A DNA stretch of 64,000 nucleotides from Microvirga sp. VF16 (GCF_016864375.1 NZ_CP069356.1:558001-622000); one strand, 5' to 3'. Shown: positions 17,921 to 26,475, counted from the first letter of the stretch. Translations and numbers: made by a program. Notes: generated by a model not told the origin, from the letters alone.

Positions 17921-18310
17921 TCAGGCAGGTCGAGAGAAGGTTATCAACTTGGCACACACTTGCTCCACCACAGCTGAGGAAGCGCACTGCCCGGGCAGGA
18001 AAGTCACGGTCTGCGCCAGGCTCGGCATGGGCACGGTGGGCCATCCCAGGACAATGATACCGAGGTGCGGCCACCGCCGTGTGACGTAGCGTGCGAGATC
18101 GAGTCCGCTGAGGCAGCCGGGCATGTCGCTCTCTGTGATCACCAGGCGGATGTCGTTGCGGCATTCGAGGTAGCTGAGGGCCTCGTCGGTGCTGGCGACC
18201 TCAATGACGTTGATGCCATTGGCGATCAGGCCATCTGCCGTGGCCATGCCGATCTCTCGCCCGCGCCGGGCCAGCAGGACTAGAGTTTCCAAAGCTTGGG
18301 CACGCGTCAT
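17921..18310 (-). CDS. Degenerate receiver-domain protein (pseudo-receiver)
   Basis: A 129-residue protein that aligns over its whole length with single-domain receivers (MATADGLIANGINVIEVAS, TDEALSYLE, SGLDLARYVTRRWPHLGIIV). All catalytic positions are altered: the N-terminal acidic pair is replaced (LLARRGRE), the phosphoacceptor Asp is Glu60 (VITESDMPG), the conserved Thr/Ser is Leu88, and the Lys is absent (FLPGQC). Phosphorylation seems impossible; Glu60 may mimic the phosphorylated state. The ATG at 18310 follows an AGGAGG-like ribosome site. The frame is intact, so it looks selected, though recent decay cannot be excluded. Confidence 0.75.
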   Translation of the reverse strand: MTRAQALETLVLLARRGREIGMATADGLIANGINVIEVASTDEALSYLECRNDIRLVITESDMPGCLSGLDLARYVTRRWPHLGIIVLGWPTVPMPSLAQTVTFLPGQCASSAVVEQVCAKLITFSRPA

Positions 18311-18383
18311 CCCGTGCCTCCTGCGGACCCCCAATATACCAGATCTGCTTGGAGAAGGGCGGCCGAGTGCCCATATAGACTGC

Positions 18384-18812
18384 ATGCCGCCCAAGGGATC
18401 TTCGCCCCGCACCCTCGACCTGTTCGAGTACACCCTGACGGTACCGACGCCGTCGGAACTGGCTGTCTCGGCCAAGCCGCCGGCGCTTGCCAGCTTGTCG
18501 GACGTCCAACTGGCCCAGCAGCTCGGCCAACTGCTGGAAGAAGTGCAGCGCCGCATGGGGAAGGGCAGGGGAACCGGATCGGAGCTGGAGGCGGCGGTGA
18601 AACAGGCCTGCGAGTCGCTCCAACGCCTCGTCCTCAGCTCTCCACGCCAAGACAGGCCCTCAAGGTCCAGCAAGACTTCCTCTGTGCTGCAGGAGGGGCA
18701 ACGCAAGGCAGTGCGGGCCGCCCTTGCGGCAGGCGTGGCGCCGACCCAAGTCGCCAAGCACTTCGGCCTGTCGCTGGCCTCCGTGCGCAAGGTGCTCGAA
18801 GAGCGCCTTTAG
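18384..18812 (+). CDS. Hypothetical protein with C-terminal helix-turn-helix
   Basis: A 142-residue protein beginning MPPKGSSPRTLDLFEYTL. A middle helix (LAQQLGQLLEEVQRRMG) precedes a basic linker and a C-terminal AGVAPTQVAKHFGLSLASVR segment that resembles a resolvase-type or Hin-like helix-turn-helix. It probably binds DNA. It is divergent from the pseudo-receiver, 73 bp apart, so the two may share a control region. No family name is recognised. Confidence 0.6.
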   Translation: MPPKGSSPRTLDLFEYTLTVPTPSELAVSAKPPALASLSDVQLAQQLGQLLEEVQRRMGKGRGTGSELEAAVKQACESLQRLVLSSPRQDRPSRSSKTSSVLQEGQRKAVRAALAAGVAPTQVAKHFGLSLASVRKVLEERL

Positions 18813-18855
18813 GCTAAGACAGTCGGGCTGTGGGTGCTCGGCGATGTCAGCTGCA

Positions 18856-18993
18856 TCATGAATCCTCGTCGGGTTGCGGCTTGTTCAGGCGCTTAAGCAA
18901 ATCGAGGAAGTGGTCAGGGACAGGCTCCTCCTTGAGCTCATCATACATGACGCGCAGCTGCTCGCCGATGAGATCCTGGATCGACCGGCTCAC
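18856..18993 (-). CDS. NepR-type anti-sigma factor, short form
   Basis: A 45-residue ORF matching the NepR core: IGEQLRVMYDELKEEPVPDH followed by FLDLLKRLN. NepR binds and inhibits EcfG and is displaced by PhyR. The GTG start at 18993 overlaps the stop of an upstream frame (METAMAEDQ, stop 18990-18992) as GTGA. Either this is translational coupling, or one frameshift has separated the normal NepR N-terminus from its core. No EcfG or PhyR gene adjoins it, so it may be an orphan modulator of the sigma factors at 27.4 and 44.0 kb. Confidence 0.75.
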   Translation of the reverse strand: MSRSIQDLIGEQLRVMYDELKEEPVPDHFLDLLKRLNKPQPDEDS

Positions 18994-19146
18994 TGATCCT
19001 CGGCCATGGCCGTTTCCATCTTTGCATCGTCGCCAGAAGGCACTTCACCATTCCCTCTGTCAGAGCGGAATCCAAGTCGAACCCGCAACCGCGCCTGGGG
19101 CATCGTCTCAGGCCCATGTCCGGTCAGCCTCTTCACCGCTGATGAT

Positions 19147-19470
19147 CTATTGCGTACCGGGCGGCCGGATGATCGGCACATCCAGGGACAAGGCCGGAGG
19201 TTCTCCCTCAAGAGCATCACTCTCTGATGGGTCGAGCAGATCGAGTGGCGGAATGTCAGGTGTAGGCTCGGAGGGAATATCCGCTGGCGGCAGAGGCGGA
19301 ATGTCGGGCTCTGGCAAGTGGACATGGATCGCACCGTTTGCTGATCTTCCTATTCGAAATCGCCATGAAGGGCCGTGTGTTCCGCATGTAGACGTATAGG
19401 CTGCTGCTCGTAAGTTTTGAGCTTGGCTGAGAGCTTCGGGATCACCTGCCCTGCCGCCAGTCCAAATCAA
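19147..19470 (-). CDS. Possible proline-rich small protein
   Basis: A minus-strand ORF with a repeated PDIPPLPPADIP / PTPDIPPLDLLDP segment. Similar Pro/Asp-rich short proteins are common in rhizobia, but no function is known. The listed start gives 107 codons; the proline-rich part covers only the second half and the true start is unclear. It precedes the NepR frame on the same strand. Confidence 0.35.
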   Translation of the reverse strand: MIWTGGRAGDPEALSQAQNLRAAAYTSTCGTHGPSWRFRIGRSANGAIHVHLPEPDIPPLPPADIPSEPTPDIPPLDLLDPSESDALEGEPPALSLDVPIIRPPGTQ

Positions 19471-19481
19471 CGGAGGCGTCG

Positions 19482-20279
19482 ATGCTGAGCTTCACTCGAG
19501 TTGCCGGTTCGGTTGCGGTCTTCGTCGGCTTGAGCCTCGCCTTACCAGCCTCTGCCGCCGAGCCGGAGAGTTGCCCAGGGTTGATCGCCTCCCGAAACAC
19601 TCTGTTCTCCAGGGCGGCTTTGCGCCAGGACGAGATTGGCTTGACCTTCATTGGGCACGCCACCTTTCTGCTCGAGACGCCACAGGGGGTGCGGATTGCC
19701 ACTGACTACAATGACGGCACGCGCCCGCCCGTCATGCCCGATGTGGCCACGATGAACAAGGCGCATTCCACCCACTTCAGCTATCGCCCCGATCCAGCCA
19801 TCAAGCATGTGCTCAGGGGCTGGAACCCGGCCGGAGGTCCCGCCATCCACGACCTGACGGTGCAGGATGTGCGCATCCGCAATGTCTCGACCCACATCCG
19901 CAGCTCTGGCGGGGCAACGGAATACGACGGCAACTCGATCTTCGTGTTCGAGACCGCTCAGTTGTGCATCGCCCATCTCGGCCATCTGCATCACACCCTT
20001 ACGCCCGAGCACCTGAAGAAACTCGGGCGCATCGATGTTCTCTTGGTGCCGGTGGATGGCGGCTACACGCTGGAGACCTTCGACATGATGGAGGTGCTGC
20101 GCGCGGTCAATGCACCTCTCATGATCCCGATGCATTTCTTCGGCTCGTCGACCCTCAACCGGTTTCTCGCCTCCGCCCGAGCGTACTTCCCGGTGGAGTT
20201 CAGCGACACGGCAGCCATCATCCTGTCGCGCGCCACGCTGCCGAAGAACCCGAAGATCCTGGTGCTGCCAGGGCATTGA
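19482..20279 (+). CDS. Exported metallo-beta-lactamase-fold hydrolase (UlaG-like)
   Basis: A 265-residue protein. The N-terminal 27 residues form a Sec signal peptide ending ASA-AE. The body carries LTFIGHATFLLET, IATDYNDGTRPP, HLGHLHHTL and PMHFFGSSTL, as in UlaG-like MBL-fold proteins. Metal ligands are partly of the family type, but a full HxHxDH motif is replaced, so the activity is uncertain. It is probably periplasmic. The upstream gap contains an AACGGAGGCG ribosome site. Confidence 0.75.
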   Translation: MLSFTRVAGSVAVFVGLSLALPASAAEPESCPGLIASRNTLFSRAALRQDEIGLTFIGHATFLLETPQGVRIATDYNDGTRPPVMPDVATMNKAHSTHFSYRPDPAIKHVLRGWNPAGGPAIHDLTVQDVRIRNVSTHIRSSGGATEYDGNSIFVFETAQLCIAHLGHLHHTLTPEHLKKLGRIDVLLVPVDGGYTLETFDMMEVLRAVNAPLMIPMHFFGSSTLNRFLASARAYFPVEFSDTAAIILSRATLPKNPKILVLPGH

Positions 20280-20309
20280 ACGATTGCCGGACATCTCTGA
20301 CTCAGACAC

Positions 20310-20358
20310 TCTGACTTTAATCAGAGGGTCCTGGGTTCGAGTCCCAGCGCGCTCACCA
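20310..20358 (+). pseudogene. tRNA-Lys(UUU) 3' fragment, probable att scar
   Basis: The sequence holds the anticodon stem TCTGA/TCAGA, a variable region AGGGTCC, a complete T arm (CTGGG TTCGAGT CCCAG) and an acceptor strand CGCGCTC-A-CCA, matching alphaproteobacterial tRNA-Lys. The 5' half (acceptor, D arm) is missing and the anticodon loop CTTTAA is one T short of the usual seven. A 3' tRNA half is what tyrosine-integrase insertion or excision leaves as an att site. Confidence 0.75.
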
Positions 20359-20362
20359 CCTT

Positions 20363-20387
20363 AAACCCTTAACCGGCAAGGGTTTTT
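20363..20387 (+). terminator. Intrinsic terminator after the tRNA fragment
   Basis: Stem AAACCCTT/AAGGGTTT with a 7-base loop, followed by T residues. It sits 5 bp after the CCA end, the normal place for a tRNA terminator. Confidence 0.75.
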
Positions 20388-20448
20388 CGATCTCAATAAA
20401 GAGAGTGCCCTTCTATAAAATCGGATTGGGGTAACGCTTAGGGTAACA

Positions 20449-20472
20449 AAGGATGCTCGATTAGGCATCCTT
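20449..20472. terminator. Hairpin between convergent genes
   Basis: An 8-bp perfect stem AAGGATGC/GCATCCTT with an 8-base loop, located between the MBL gene and the convergent Crp gene. It could serve either strand. Confidence 0.45.
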
Positions 20473-20565
20473 GGACAACGATTCTGATCTTGACACTATC
20501 ACCGACAGGCAGAAGCCTTGGTTCGCGGCTCCATTCTGTGGCCTATGCGGAATTGCTGGGCGGAC

Positions 20566-21294
20566 TTACGTGCCCGGTTTCGGTGGTGGGTAGCGGCCCG
20601 GCATCACGCGCTGGATCCGGCCGTAGCACTCGCACACCGTCTCCTCGAGACCGGCCCGGTCCGTCACCGTGATGCTCCCGCGTCCCTGCTGAATCAGCCC
20701 CGCCGTTTGCAGGGTGCGCGTCACCACGCTCACGGTCGAGCGTTGCACGCCCAGCATCTCGGCCAGGAACTCATGCGTGAGCGACAGGGTATCGTGCTCC
20801 GCCCGGTCATGCATCATCAGGATCCAGCGGCAGCAGCGCGCCTCCACCGGATGAACGGCGTTGCAGGTCAGGATCTGGAATGTCTGCGCGAGCAGGACCT
20901 CGCCGTAGCCGGCGATCACCTGCCGCAGCTTGGGGTGGGCGTTGCGCACCTCATTCAGCGGCTCAATTGCAACGCGCGAGGCGGTGCCGGCCATCTGCAC
21001 CACATACCGCCCAAAGGCCTCCCGGCTCACGAGGGCGCTGAGCAGGCCCACGACACCGCCGCGCCCGAACAGGGCCACCTCGACCGTGGTGTCGTCCTCC
21101 AGCACATTCACCAGCGACACCACGGCGTGGTGCGGGAAGTAGGCGTGGCGGATGGGATCACCGGCTTCGTAGAGCACCTGCTTCAGGGGCAGCTCGACCA
21201 CCTCCAGGTGGGGCTCCAGAGCCGCAAAGTCCTCCGGCTCCAGCGCCGCCAGGAGCCAGTTCGTGCGGTGGTCGGGTTGCGGAGCGTCGGTCAT
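20566..21294 (-). CDS. Crp/Fnr-family regulator
   Basis: A 242-residue protein. The N-terminal cyclic-nucleotide-like domain contains LYEAGDPIRHAYFPHHAVVS, and the C-terminal winged helix contains HEFLAEMLGVQRSTVSVVTR. No cysteine set for an Fnr iron-sulphur cluster is seen. Homologues with the YFPH motif are frequent in stress-rich regions of rhizobia; the ligand is unknown. The ATG at 21294 is preferred over the GTG at 21300. A truncated paralogue lies at 45140-45430. Confidence 0.88.
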   Translation of the reverse strand: MTDAPQPDHRTNWLLAALEPEDFAALEPHLEVVELPLKQVLYEAGDPIRHAYFPHHAVVSLVNVLEDDTTVEVALFGRGGVVGLLSALVSREAFGRYVVQMAGTASRVAIEPLNEVRNAHPKLRQVIAGYGEVLLAQTFQILTCNAVHPVEARCCRWILMMHDRAEHDTLSLTHEFLAEMLGVQRSTVSVVTRTLQTAGLIQQGRGSITVTDRAGLEETVCECYGRIQRVMPGRYPPPKPGT

Positions 21295-21387
21295 GGCCAC
21301 TCCCTCCTCCGCTCAGATAACACGGTCGGGGGCAAATCATTCCAGCGTGGCCGGTTTCATCCTGCGGCTTATGCGAAATTGTCCGGC

Positions 21388-21636
21388 CTAACCTTGTGCC
21401 GTGGTCGGGTATTCGACGACCAAGGAGAGCGTGGCTCGGATCACGATCTGTCCGGCAGCGTCTCTTACGCTGACGATGAAAGTGCGCTGATCGCCGTCAG
21501 GGAGTTCATCCCATACCATCTGTGGCAGTTCTTCCTGAGCGACGACTTTAGCCGCCTCGAGGTCCTCCAGTTCCTGCCCCTGCTCATCGGGGGCAAAAAA
21601 TTCGCCGTCGTGGGTGTCGAAGAAAAAGCGGGGCAC
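21388..21636 (-). CDS. DUF6894 small protein
   Basis: An 82-residue protein starting with GTG and reading MPRFFFDTHDGEFFAPDEQG, the DUF6894 signature, ending in a beta-rich segment (RTFIVSVRDAAGQIVIRATL). Function is unknown; such proteins are abundant in Hyphomicrobiales. A GGAAC-N18-CGTT element precedes it on the minus strand. Confidence 0.75.
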   Translation of the reverse strand: MPRFFFDTHDGEFFAPDEQGQELEDLEAAKVVAQEELPQMVWDELPDGDQRTFIVSVRDAAGQIVIRATLSLVVEYPTTAQG

Positions 21637-21667
21637 TGGCACTCCGGCGCTGGAAAGGACGCCTATC

Positions 21668-21694
21668 AACGCCCGATGCCGTGCTCACAGTTCC
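21668..21694 (-). promoter_or_regulatory. Possible EcfG-type promoter before the DUF6894 gene
   Basis: On the minus strand GGAAC (21694-21690) and CGTT (21671-21668) are 18 bases apart. The spacing is one or two bases longer than the usual EcfG promoter, so this is weaker than the other cases. Confidence 0.35.
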
Positions 21695-21740
21695 ATACCG
21701 ACCTTCTGCGAAAGCTGAGATTCACTGCGACGGGTAAAGC

Positions 21741-22148
21741 TCAAGAATGAAGAATAGGTGCTGAGGGCGCTCGCCCCGATACGGCCATGAGAGTCTTCAG
21801 CACCACCTTCAACAAATCGTCCCGGCTCGTCGGCTTCTCGAGCCACGGCGCAGCCTGAAGCTCGGATGGCATTCTATCGCCGTGAGGGTATCCAGAGTAG
21901 ATGATGAAGGGGATGGCACGTCTGTTGAGCTCTCGTGCCAGTTCGGTGGCAGGACCACCCTTGAGCATGAAGTCAACAATGGCGATGTCGGCTGTGTTGG
22001 CCTCCAGCCAGGCTCGTGCCTCGGCCATGGAAACCACTGTCTGCACGGTGATACCGGCATCCTTCAGGTAGGTTTCAATCGACATGGCGATGAGTGTCTG
22101 ATCTTCGATAACCAAGCAGTGGGGTTGATAGGTCATTTCTGTGCTCAT
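21741..22148 (-). CDS. Single-domain response regulator
   Basis: A 135-residue receiver without output domain. The acidic pair (VIEDQ), the phosphoacceptor Asp in AIVDFMLKGG, the Ser in IYSGYP and the Lys in WLEKPTS are all present. It probably relays phosphate or sequesters a partner in a HisKA_2/HWE network. Its closest relative in the window is the frameshifted receiver at 26505-26865. Confidence 0.85.
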   Translation of the reverse strand: MSTEMTYQPHCLVIEDQTLIAMSIETYLKDAGITVQTVVSMAEARAWLEANTADIAIVDFMLKGGPATELARELNRRAIPFIIYSGYPHGDRMPSELQAAPWLEKPTSRDDLLKVVLKTLMAVSGRAPSAPILHS

Positions 22149-22353
22149 GCTCTCCTGTTAAAGGAGGAGGGAGCCACCAACATTTACATAAGTGGGTCGG
22201 AGCCGCGCCAAATCGTCCTCACACCCATCGAAAAAGTAACATAGATCAAAGACTGACACTTACATGTCTGAAAAGGTGGCTTTATCATCACCTATGGCCA
22301 CGTTTTGGGTGCTGATCCCTGGAAATGCTTCCGCCGGCAAAGGAGAAGCAGCT

Positions 22354-23106
22354 ATGGTGCCTGCACCTTTACTATCGCCCGATTACCATCCGCTGATCCG
22401 AAAGCTTGAGAGCATCTTCCCGCTCAACGATGAGGAGCGGCAGGCGCTCTTGGACCTGCCGATGCAGGTCAGTGTCATCAAGGAGGATCAGGACATCGTG
22501 CGTGAGGGCGACCGGCCCTCGCGGTCGTTTGCCATCCTGAGCGGCTTCACCTGCGCCTACAAGATGACCGGAGACGGCAAACGCCAGATCGTGACCTTCA
22601 GCATCGCTGGTGACATACCCGATCTCCAGAGCCTGCACCTGAAGGTGCTCGACATCAGCGTGGCGACCCTGACCCCGTGCACCGTCGGCTTCATCGAACA
22701 CGAGGCTCTATGGGATCTCTGCACGCGTCATCCACGGATCGCTGCCGCCTTCTGGCGCGAGTGCCTCGTGGAGGGCGCCATCTTCCGCGAGTGGGTGCTC
22801 AATGTCGGACGCCGCGAAGCCTATCACCGCATGGCGCACATCATGTGTGAGCTGCTGGTGCGCCTGCGGGCCGTGGGACTGGCCGAGGACCATGTCTGCG
22901 AACTGCCCATTACACAGGTCGAGTTTGCCGATGCCCTTGGCATCACGACGGTTCACGTCAACCGGGTAATGCAGCAACTCCGCGCCGATGGCCTGATCAA
23001 GACCAACGGTAGTCGCCTGAATATTCCCGACTGGGAGAGGTTTAAGGAGGCAGGCGACTTTGATCCGACCTACCTCCACCTCAGACGGGACGAGGCCATT
23101 GCATGA
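22354..23106 (+). CDS. Crp/Fnr-family regulator
   Basis: A 250-residue protein with an effector domain (IVREGDRPSRSFAILSGFTC) and a C-terminal winged helix (QVEFADALGITTVHVNRVMQ). It is of the NtcA/FixK-like group without iron-sulphur cysteines. The ATG at 22354 follows GGAGAAGCAG and is preferred over the upstream in-frame ATG at 22264. Its stop overlaps the next gene (ATGA). It may control stress genes around it (inference). Confidence 0.88.
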   Translation: MVPAPLLSPDYHPLIRKLESIFPLNDEERQALLDLPMQVSVIKEDQDIVREGDRPSRSFAILSGFTCAYKMTGDGKRQIVTFSIAGDIPDLQSLHLKVLDISVATLTPCTVGFIEHEALWDLCTRHPRIAAAFWRECLVEGAIFREWVLNVGRREAYHRMAHIMCELLVRLRAVGLAEDHVCELPITQVEFADALGITTVHVNRVMQQLRADGLIKTNGSRLNIPDWERFKEAGDFDPTYLHLRRDEAIA

Positions 23107-23348
23107 GCTTCACCCTTCAGCCGGTGCGCGTAGCAACAGGCGCAGACGAAGAGGGCAGGCTGGTGTTTGACGAGGAGCAGCGGCTTGTGGCGGTGCTGAC
23201 CCATCTGGCGGAAGCCAACGAGGTGGCACCGGATCATTGGTATCTGGAGGCCGGGTTTGGCCCGGTAGGTGAGATCAGTCGCCCGACCTTTGCGGATCTG
23301 GAGGCCGCCCAGGATTGGCTCGACGAGCGCCTTGCAAGTGGGCGGTAA
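23103..23348 (+). CDS. Hypothetical 81-residue protein coupled to Crp
   Basis: An acidic small protein starting MSFTLQPVRVATGADEEGRL and ending with an aromatic helix (FADLEAAQDWLDERL). Its start overlaps the Crp stop by 4 bp, so it is co-translated with the regulator. No family is recognised. Confidence 0.6.
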   Translation: MSFTLQPVRVATGADEEGRLVFDEEQRLVAVLTHLAEANEVAPDHWYLEAGFGPVGEISRPTFADLEAAQDWLDERLASGR

Positions 23349-23411
23349 GCGCTCTGCTACTCAGATACGCTACTTCTGTTCCATAAACGGCCTTATCGGA
23401 AACACATCTGT

Positions 23412-24858
23412 AGAACCCCGTTAGAAAGGTCACTCCTCTCCCCGTTACCAATGTCACTCTCCCTGGGTGATCGTGCTGGGGAGATTGGATCTGATGACGG
23501 TGATCGGGATGAGCCGGGCGGAGATCGATCGGGTTCACATTCTGCGGGACGTCGTGGCGAAGCGGATTACGGTGCGCGAGGCCGCCCAGCTGCTGCGGAT
23601 TACGCGGCGCCAGGTGTTCCGATTGCTCAAGGCCTATCAGGCCGACGGTCCGGCAGCGTTAGTGTCGTCACGCCGCGGTAAGCCCAGCAACCGCTCCTAT
23701 CCGGCGGTGCTGCGAAGCGAGGTGCTGGCGCTGATCACGGCCACCTATGCCGATTTCGGTCCGACCCTCGCCTGCGAGAAGCTCGCCGAGCGGCACGGCA
23801 TCGATCTGGGCGTCGAGACGATCCGGCGCTGGATGATCGCTGCGGGCCTGTGGCAGGACCGCAAACAGCGGCTCAAACGCGTGCACCAGCCGCGCCATCG
23901 GCGCGACTGCGTTGGCGAGTTAATCCAGATCGACGGCTCCGAGCACTACTGGTTCGAGGATCGCGGCCCGCCCTGCACGCTGCTGGTCGACATCGACGAT
24001 GCCACGAGCCGGCTGATGCATCTGAAGTTCGTCGAGACCGAGTCGACCTTCGACTATTTCAGATCGACCCGGGAGTACCTGGAGGCTTACGGCAAGCCGG
24101 TGGCGTTCTACGCCGACAAGCATGCCGTCTTCCGCGTCAACGGCAAAGGAGCGGTGGGAGGTGACGGCATGACCCAGTTCGGACGGGCGTTGCATCAGCT
24201 CAACATTGACATCATCTGCGCCAATGCTCCGCAGGCCAAAGGCCGCGTGGAGCGCGCCAACGGTACCTTGCAGGGCCGGCTGGTCAAGGAGCTGCGGCTG
24301 GCCGGGATCTCGACTCTGGAGGCGGGCAATGCCTTCCTGCCGGCGTTCATGGCGGACTTCAACCGCCGCTTTGCCAAGGCACCCTCCAGCGACAAGGACC
24401 TGCATCGCCCGCTCAGCGACGACGATGGGCTGGATGATGTGTTCGCCTGGCGGGAGGAGCGGACGGTCTCGCGCAGCCTGACCCTGCAGTACGACCAGGT
24501 GTTGTTCATTCTCGAGCCAAACGCGATCACGCTGTCCCTCGCCCGCCAGCGGGGACCGTCTACGACTATCCGGATGGGCGCTTTGCCATCAAGCACAAGG
24601 GCCTGGAGCTGCCGTACAGACCCTTTGACCGCCGCCAGCAGGTGGATCAGGCGGCGATTGTCGAGAACAAGCGGCTGGGGCCGGTTCTGGCCTATATCGC
24701 CGAGCGGCAGAAGGAGCTCGACATGAGCCGGAGCAACAGCGCCCCGCGGCGCCGGGGCCAAGGCAAGAGCCTGTTCAAGGTGGGCTGAGCTCTCAGCAAT
24801 CACTCCCCGGAGGTGACATCTCTAATGAGGACAATCAGAGACTTGTCTAATGAGTTCT
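23412..24858. mobile_element. ISNCY-type insertion sequence
   Basis: The transposase gene is bounded by imperfect inverted repeats of about 50 bp, starting AGAACCCCGTTAGA at the left and AGAACTCATTAGA (reverse strand) at the right, both reaching ATGTCAC further in. No target duplication is obvious. The transposase is frameshifted, so the copy is probably inactive. Confidence 0.7.
23494..24788 (+). pseudogene. ISNCY-family transposase, frameshifted
   Basis: Starting at MTVIGMSRAEIDRVHILRDV, the protein has an N-terminal helix-turn-helix and an integrase core with IQIDGSEHYW, FYADKHAVF and AKGRVERANG (D, D, E). At about 24553 the frame shifts: after LARQR the expected TVYDYPDGRFAIKHKG continues in the next frame to the stop at 24786-24788. 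A one-base loss (or two-base gain) explains it. The last 78 or so residues are thus lost from the translated product. Confidence 0.88.
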
Positions 24859-25194
24859 GACAACATCTATCCTCTCACCTGTAGGCTGTTGACGGTTCAA
24901 TGTGAGGGATAGTGTGAGCCCGAATGGTCGCCCAATGACGCTTCTCAGAAGAAACGCTTTGGTCCGGTCATGAGGCGCGAAGCGGACCTTCATTTCATTT
25001 GCTGTTCGTTACGCTTTTACCCGTTCCAGACATAAACCTTGTGAAATTTTGCCAGAACAATAAGTGCGCGACACGGCGATGCTGCTTTCATGAGCAGCTT
25101 TATCGATGGCACCGTCGAGACCTCCCGCCAGCGGTAGCAACGGTGCGAGTGAACCTTCTCTAGGTCCGATCATTGAAGGATGTCGAGGAAAAGG
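24859..25194. other. Gap without a recognised gene
   Basis: Both strands were read; no convincing ORF, RNA or repeat is seen between the ISNCY element and the DUF2934 gene. Confidence 0.4.
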
Positions 25195-25458
25195 ATGACG
25201 ATCATGTCCGACACGATGTCTCCCACAGCCATCGCCGCCAGCCAGGATGAGCGTATCCGGCAAAGGGCTTATGAGATCTGGGAAAGTGAAGGCCGCACCG
25301 GAGATCCTGAGGACCATTGGTTCAGGGCCGAGCACGAGCTTGCTGGCCAAAGCCAGGAGCGACCCGACGCAATCCTGGAGGATGCCCCACCGGCCGCCGC
25401 AGTGGAAGCAAACTCTGCCGCAGCCGGCGAGATCGCGGATGAACGGTGGGCCGATTAG
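25195..25458 (+). CDS. DUF2934 protein
   Basis: An 87-residue protein whose core DERIRQRAYEIWESEGRTGD, then PEDHWFRAEHEL, is the DUF2934 signature. Function is unknown; the family is frequent near stress genes in rhizobia and Methylobacterium. GAGGA at the right spacing supports the ATG at 25195. Confidence 0.8.
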   Translation: MTIMSDTMSPTAIAASQDERIRQRAYEIWESEGRTGDPEDHWFRAEHELAGQSQERPDAILEDAPPAAAVEANSAAAGEIADERWAD

Positions 25459-25805
25459 CTGATCAAGCCACCTGACTTTGGCCCTGCACCATCCAAGAGG
25501 TGACTACGTCCGGGGACGGCGCATCCGGCTCTTCGAGTCGCTCGGCCTTGTCAGCCGGATCGAGGTTTACGCCAAAGAGCGCGTAAGTTCATGCAGGCCG
25601 GCACGGGCATAGCGTGACGGAAACCAACAAGCTCCTTCAGAACTACGAACGGACACTCGAGGAGCGTGGTGCGGGCATCGGCTCCTCGTTCTATCCCATA
25701 TCGCGCCCCAAGATGGCCTTGAGGCAATTCACCTGTACGATCCATAGAGGAACTTTATCGACCTACGCGCCATCCTTCTGCGCGTGCGACGTAGTGTTTT
25801 CATCG

Positions 25806-25884
25806 TCCCGGGACCCCGCTGTGATCAAGGCGGTTGGCCCAGGCGTGTCGGACTTGAAGGTCGGAGACCGCGTCGTCGTGCGGC
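25806..25884 (+). pseudogene. Zinc-type alcohol dehydrogenase fragment
   Basis: About 26 codons read DPAVIKAVGPGVSDLKVGDR VVV, the GroES-like segment of MDR alcohol/quinone oxidoreductases. Nothing before or after it continues the enzyme. It abuts an antisense Crp fragment, so this is a rearrangement junction. The 25459-25805 stretch holds no recognised gene. Confidence 0.55.
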
Positions 25885-25966
25885 GGGCGACTTGCGCCAG
25901 CGCTGCCTTCTCCTCCTCGGACAATTTGGTGAAGTTTTCCAGTTTGCGGATGAGCGGAGCAATCAT
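25885..25966 (-). pseudogene. Crp-family regulator, N-terminal fragment
   Basis: A strong ribosome site (AGGAGG) precedes an ATG at 25966 that reads MIAPLIRKLENFTKLSEEEK, the usual N-terminus of Crp/Fnr proteins. After about 27 codons the frame runs into the antisense of the dehydrogenase fragment and no effector or DNA-binding domain follows. Confidence 0.65.
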
Positions 25967-26151
25967 GGTGTCCTCCTGCCCAATCCTGCCCGGGCTCGTT
26001 CCCTTATACACGGTTGAGGCGCTGCTCGGGTGGGATTCCACCAGCCCGGCTTGCGCACTCGGGCAGGAAGGCCGCTTGGATCGGGAGCATACTGCGAAGA
26101 GTTCCTTGCCAGCAGATACTGAGATGGCGCAGCGACCCAAAGTGCCTGCCT

Positions 26152-26475
26152 TCAGCTCTGAAGCTCTGGCGGGAGGGCCGCCATCTCCTCGTGGTCATGG
26201 TCAATCGGCACGAGGAAGGTGACAAATACGCTGTCATCTTCCGCGTCGTCATCAAACTCATTCCCGTCCGGGCCAGGATCCTCAAATACGTCAACTTCAT
26301 GCCGGAAGGCCGACCGGACGGTCAGGGGCGCCTTCCCATCCCACAACGGCGTCCCGCTGCTGGTCATTGCCATCAGGTCATGCCTGAACTCCTCGCTTCC
26401 GAAAACATCCCGCGCCTGGGCTTCGTCAGCGTTCGTCGTGGCAATCGGGATACCGCCGATTTCAATCGTAAACAT
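26152..26475 (-). CDS. Hypothetical 107-residue protein
   Basis: An ATG at 26475 follows GGAGGAGCG and starts MFTIEIGGIPIATTNADEAQ. The protein has a beta-strand N-terminus and an acidic C-terminal stretch (DGNEFDDDAEDDSVFV, DHDHEE). It follows the frameshifted receiver by 29 bp on the same strand. No family is recognised. Confidence 0.6.
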   Translation of the reverse strand: MFTIEIGGIPIATTNADEAQARDVFGSEEFRHDLMAMTSSGTPLWDGKAPLTVRSAFRHEVDVFEDPGPDGNEFDDDAEDDSVFVTFLVPIDHDHEEMAALPPELQS

